64,000 nt of DNA from Ructibacterium gallinarum (GTDB lineage Bacteria; Bacillota; Clostridia; Monoglobales; Monoglobaceae). This document shows, piece by piece, positions 62,501 to 64,000 of this stretch. The number at the start of each line of letters is the position of its first letter. The stretch's first letter is position 1. The notes beneath the pieces are model-generated. The model was not told the origin of the DNA. It did not search any database and saw only the letters and a list, made by a program, of their open reading frames with translations. The position numbers were made by a program, and so were the translations under genes. Where the stretch lies: positions 1 through 64,000 of the forward strand of contig NZ_JADCKB010000010.1 of NCBI RefSeq assembly GCF_014982785.1. Reading direction: 5' to 3'.

Positions 62501-64000
62501 CCGAAACAATCCCGTCTACTGTATATCCAATGCTGTAATTCGCGGTGGTATTTTGGTTGGAGCCAGCAAGCACCTTTCCTAAAACAAGATCCGCCGTAGC
62601 GGGAATCTTGGATTTCATCTCCATCTGCGCAAATTTATCCCGGTTTGCAATTAATTCGGCATCCATTTGATCCGTAATATCCGCCCGGTCTTCTGCAAAG
62701 GAATCGGTCAGCAAAATTCCAGCGGCAGGCTCTTCCGGTTCCGGCTGCGCCGTTTCCTCCAGCGTCTGGAAGCTTCCGGTCAGCGGTGCGGTGGATTTGA
62801 TCTCACCGTCTACCACTGCGTCAATAGAAACACTGTATGCCGTATTGGCTGTCAGGTCACTGTAGACAATGGCCGGGTCGGAAACGTTCTGCACATCTTC
62901 GCCGCTTCCGCCGGTGCGGGTCACCTTGTAGCTTGCCCCATTGATGGCCGGCCAGCTCAGGGACGCCCCGGCCTGGCTGATGTCAGAAATGCTGATTGCC
63001 GCACCGCTCTCCCAGTCATAAGACGGCTCCGGCTCCGGTTCGGGCTCAGTCTGTGCCGCATTATAAATTCTCACTTCACGGAAAATACCGGCCCAGGTTC
63101 TTGCCCGATTGGTTTCATATTTCCAGTATCTTAACCCATCCTGGGATGCCAGCTTTTCTTTGCCGGTATCTGTCAAGGCGATCTCTACCTCCAGCATGGC
63201 TCCGTCGCCTTTAAAGTCGTCAAACTCCTTGACAATGGTGGTGGTAAAGTCTGTCCCCTTGGTCAGCGTCACCGTATTGGAACCGCTTGCATCGGTGCTG
63301 AGGATGAACGATCCATTGAAATTGTCCGTTGTCGCGTTGGAGTTCATGCCACACCATGCCGTAATCTCAAAGTCTTTAATATCCGCTGCTGTCTCATACC
63401 CAAAGGCAAAGGAACCGCTGTAAGCATCCTGCGAACCTCTCATTGCTTTTCCAATCACATAAGACGGCTTGGTCTCCGATCCTGCCGAGACCACATCCCA
63501 CATTTTCAGCGGACCGCCCACCGTAAAGGGCGCATATACTTTGGCATCCACCGCTTCGGTCCGGTCTTCTGTGAAGGTATCCTGGATCAAAAGGGAACTG
63601 TCCTCCGGCTGCTCTGGTTCTGTCTGTGCCGCTCCGTAAATATCGATCTTGCGGATGGCGCCCTTCCACAGTTTGCCGCCCTTGATAAACTTCACCCGCA
63701 CGTATTTGGCGTCGCCGTCCAGCGCCGCTATCGCCGCTTTTCCATCATCGCTCAAAGACAGGGTATACTCCACCCAGGCCTCAGATTTCTGATGGGTATA
63801 AGTATCTTTGCCCAGTCCGGCCTCTTTCAGCGCCAAAGCGTCATAGTTCGGGTCCATAAACATGGTCGCCTCATCGGTGGAAAGGTACAGTCCGCTTCCC
63901 ACTTTAAGGTCATTGGTCCAGGTCTGGCCGTCTGCCGAGAACTGCACCGCCGTCACACTGTTACCAAAGGTGGTACCGTTTGTCCCCATCTGCCCGGTCA
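56559..64000 (-). CDS. Giant secreted Fn3/SLH surface protein, 5' end outside the window
   Basis: More than 2476 residues; the frame stays open to the window edge, so N-terminus and signal peptide are missing. Numbered from the first Met at 63989, seven copies of a 120-205 residue beta-rich module lie near 1-120, 131-311, 424-614, 622-786, 890-1084, 1188-1343 and 1624-1828. Many end in a motif like WKGAIRKIDIYGA. Six fibronectin-III domains lie near 324, 792, 1086, 1348, 1442 and 1535. Ig-like domains (about 1832-2030 and 2162-2241) flank an F5/8-type C region (YIQYQLDG, YQLMISEDGEKWTTIYSGG). A Gly/Ser linker (2242-2280) and three SLH repeats end it. No catalytic domain is visible, so glycan binding is the likeliest role. 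Confidence 0.85.
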   Translation of the reverse strand, partial: TGQMGTNGTTFGNSVTAVQFSADGQTWTNDLKVGSGLYLSTDEATMFMDPNYDALALKEAGLGKDTYTHQKSEAWVEYTLSLSDDGKAAIAALDGDAKYVRVKFIKGGKLWKGAIRKIDIYGAAQTEPEQPEDSSLLIQDTFTEDRTEAVDAKVYAPFTVGGPLKMWDVVSAGSETKPSYVIGKAMRGSQDAYSGSFAFGYETAADIKDFEITAWCGMNSNATTDNFNGSFILSTDASGSNTVTLTKGTDFTTTIVKEFDDFKGDGAMLEVEIALTDTGKEKLASQDGLRYWKYETNRARTWAGIFREVRIYNAAQTEPEPEPEPSYDWESGAAISISDISQAGASLSWPAINGASYKVTRTGGSGEDVQNVSDPAIVYSDLTANTAYSVSIDAVVDGEIKSTAPLTGSFQTLEETAQPEPEEPAAGILLTDSFAEDRADITDQMDAELIANRDKFAQMEMKSKIPATADLVLGKVLAGSNQNTTANYSIGYTVDGIVSDLKISMWGQMGNKGTSLNNPKLNVEVSENKTDWQKFEVGSGLTVTKGELLEPDYDATKVDPSKYTHPDADAWVEYTVTLNDDSKTVLQEKKIKYIRINIVGGGKFWQGAIRQIDIYGAEETEVFEHTSFAVDDTTIWKTYMDQNLSKNLDLVKGATLGDNSSFLYRSSNDLSPVEFVYSTASISGIANKNYQAFYDYLVRIAINGGNINEVKLAYSTNGSNFVDLTADQDYVITEADLQPTGADGYVMYELKASNSLPDNAAYFKITIPQIGKKWYVSYAGAIFNMIAEETESPSYAWDADASITVSDVTKTEATLSWPVIDESAEGITYRVIRTGGSGKNEQTVDTTSITYSDLLQGTSYDVSIEAVLDGSVVSSAPLTTSFKTEAPDAGTAFSSVFTFDNADNLLGGTIEYGWGDAIKEVPEERPDWAGRPQYAGLGAPTDGDNAFFEQHTLNIGTADEPEMVNGMGRVNETAKNKDGYIIYDVEGMTSFSVEFIMGNYNGVTPGDPIFYISDNEDYTSWTAYEKLNGVASQKDVPEDRDTYGIYTYISNNIPEGTKYLRIQFPRPTDAKAYDQVNIKKVKMNFNAEVYGLGNIQATSVGRNDVSIQWTPVTGADAENITYYLLQDYSVVDVIKGNEKTTYSATGLDRGVEYRYSLVAVNLQDDANADLTANYVELPIVTSAEPGQMVDQYKFPDNLLSKMDLTVMEEEAGGRSNAFTYDSASAHTLMRSDQEQAGVVVYHQPNMISFDVTLYLWTGNYYPESNTGDQNQKPLTPEFYVAGADKVFSRITTSPAEITIPGRYQNNDQTLSSAGALPEGTEYLKIVFGNSRVDCTKLRQVRINYEFDYAYDWAGEATELTMTEHTDTTAAFTWPELIDPPANYEWVITRNGAEVARLSSDTEHSYRFDDLTPGSTYSFGVQAVNKDDDDLRSSVLEKELQAYAREDIWGGNTVSFKDYTDTSVTMVLPAVPNATVQKYIIRDAQGVVVSEITEGNEYTITGLATGSEINYTVQAVVDQSGTTRYTSFLLARTVIDATLEPWPVEASISLTDLSESGVTIHWPAFENMAGRKYSISVNGTDKGTTEETTFPLTGLTPATTYDLVITVVDGAGAVVSHDLAVQFSTLRVATFYTDFRGSDLTYADTEDWEKSTFYWSAAEVPNVVHLNKVNFTLKYTKDDATKGTDPLGPVWGGFSRSDNTNAGDAYIAFDMGEALSEIVVRTQMNDTDKSATEINRPKIEYALDDGKAQSSQGSFSPNMYTWTEVDYNNSSMEIVGTTGEYNGTKRNTDNNLIETTVTHLPAGARYFKIYVPNVANTDKKSWRQWIVGVGGKLYDEVEATLRDYDFSKALTGGDTIDSVSHDVQLPSEIGGYRVDWISNNETLIGTDGKHHTENITNGYYGGEVTFTASIYRNPEDTAPVATQDYTVKVYKNTDGWTGDDFISYDLTQFTDPNVFTAPQPANALAVDVETPLPTGVENGSSFSWSIKEATENAKIEDGKLLITQKFGEDVPLTLVLTASKDGAVQNREYPINVIASYGTPISDGKIAVSSGSGKDNVKKPGFGTYWTSAADDEKPYIQYQLDGVYPFMTVVLGEVGDNVASYQLMISEDGEKWTTIYSGGTLGNAKQVPVMLAQQKPTYFRAEFTPKADSAIKIGEFLLFAEALSDEQVFESTFNLIDLPKTTTKDLVLPTEGINGAVISWASSDPKVISETGKVTRGEGNETVTLTATVTYNGQSRSEEKPVTVLGFGSSGGSSGGGGGTPSYGGGSSGGGSGSGSGLPYIPSADQGTIQPDQNPDMQTGLYRDITSSHWAYAYVKDLTDKQIVNGAGDGNFYPENSVTREEFLKMLLLAMDVETTGTDTAFADVDSSQWYAPYVATAYEMGIVKGVDETTFGIGQPISRQDMAVMADRMLAAEGITGEDAALNYTDASEIADYAAESVSALTGLSIMNGNENNQFLPEANATRAEAAKIVSVIADMAE
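57150..57266 (-). repeat. Gly/Ser-rich linker-coding region
   Basis: GCC/GCT/ACC-rich repetitive DNA encodes a flexible Gly-Ser stretch just ahead of the SLH repeats. Similar linkers precede SLH repeats near 49650-49760 and 26095-26160. Confidence 0.75.

Overview
The window reads as chromosomal DNA of a Gram-positive anaerobe of the class Clostridia. The reasons are strong GGAGG-type ribosome binding sites, sigma-A promoters with 17-18 base spacers, a split transketolase, RNase J, MutS2, CinA, a NifS-ThiI pair, the YfmF/YfmH peptidase pair, and many S-layer homology (SLH) proteins. The rhamnose and polysaccharide genes suggest a plant-polysaccharide (pectin-type) degrader, perhaps from the gut; that part is inference. 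No rRNA, tRNA, CRISPR array, phage or insertion sequence was recognised.

Bases 1-24,861 are mostly housekeeping. They hold a YitT membrane protein, split transketolase, a nitroreductase, an AEC transporter, RNase J (TTG start, about 250-base leader) divergent from uracil-DNA glycosylase, a secreted L,D-transpeptidase, an unassigned (beta/alpha)-barrel-like protein and a MATE exporter. A tight reverse-strand cluster follows (recJ, relA/spoT, a metallo-beta-lactamase hydrolase, a short hemZ-like gene, MATE), then mutS2, then the forward operon cysteine desulfurase-thiI-cinA behind a structured leader.

Bases 24,950-30,280 hold a two-gene reverse operon on one consensus promoter. The first gene encodes a secreted protein with a C-terminal dockerin-like module. 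The second encodes a secreted protein with an N-terminal cohesin-like module and three SLH repeats. Both have acidic tandem-repeat regions. This could be a miniature cell-surface cohesin-dockerin system. A zinc carboxypeptidase and a palindrome-rich intergenic repeat follow.

Bases 30,278-38,800 are housekeeping again: yfmF-yfmH-lgt-ftsH and alaS-HIT, each with a clear promoter.

Bases 38,860-64,000 look like a rhamnose and rhamnan/rhamnogalacturonan locus. It has rhaB-rhaA, a divergent RpiB/LacAB-type isomerase with a mannose-6-phosphate isomerase, an AraC regulator, two cytosolic GH78-type alpha-L-rhamnosidases, and three very large secreted SLH proteins. These three are a heparinase-II/III-like lyase, a 904-residue protein with N-terminal SLH repeats, and a protein of more than 2,476 residues cut by the window edge. 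The last alternates fibronectin-III domains with seven copies of a beta-rich module I cannot assign. The likely logic is that surface proteins bind and cut the polymer, oligosaccharides enter the cell through a transporter not in this window, the GH78 enzymes release rhamnose, and RhaA/RhaB start its catabolism. No rhamnulose-1-phosphate aldolase is present here.
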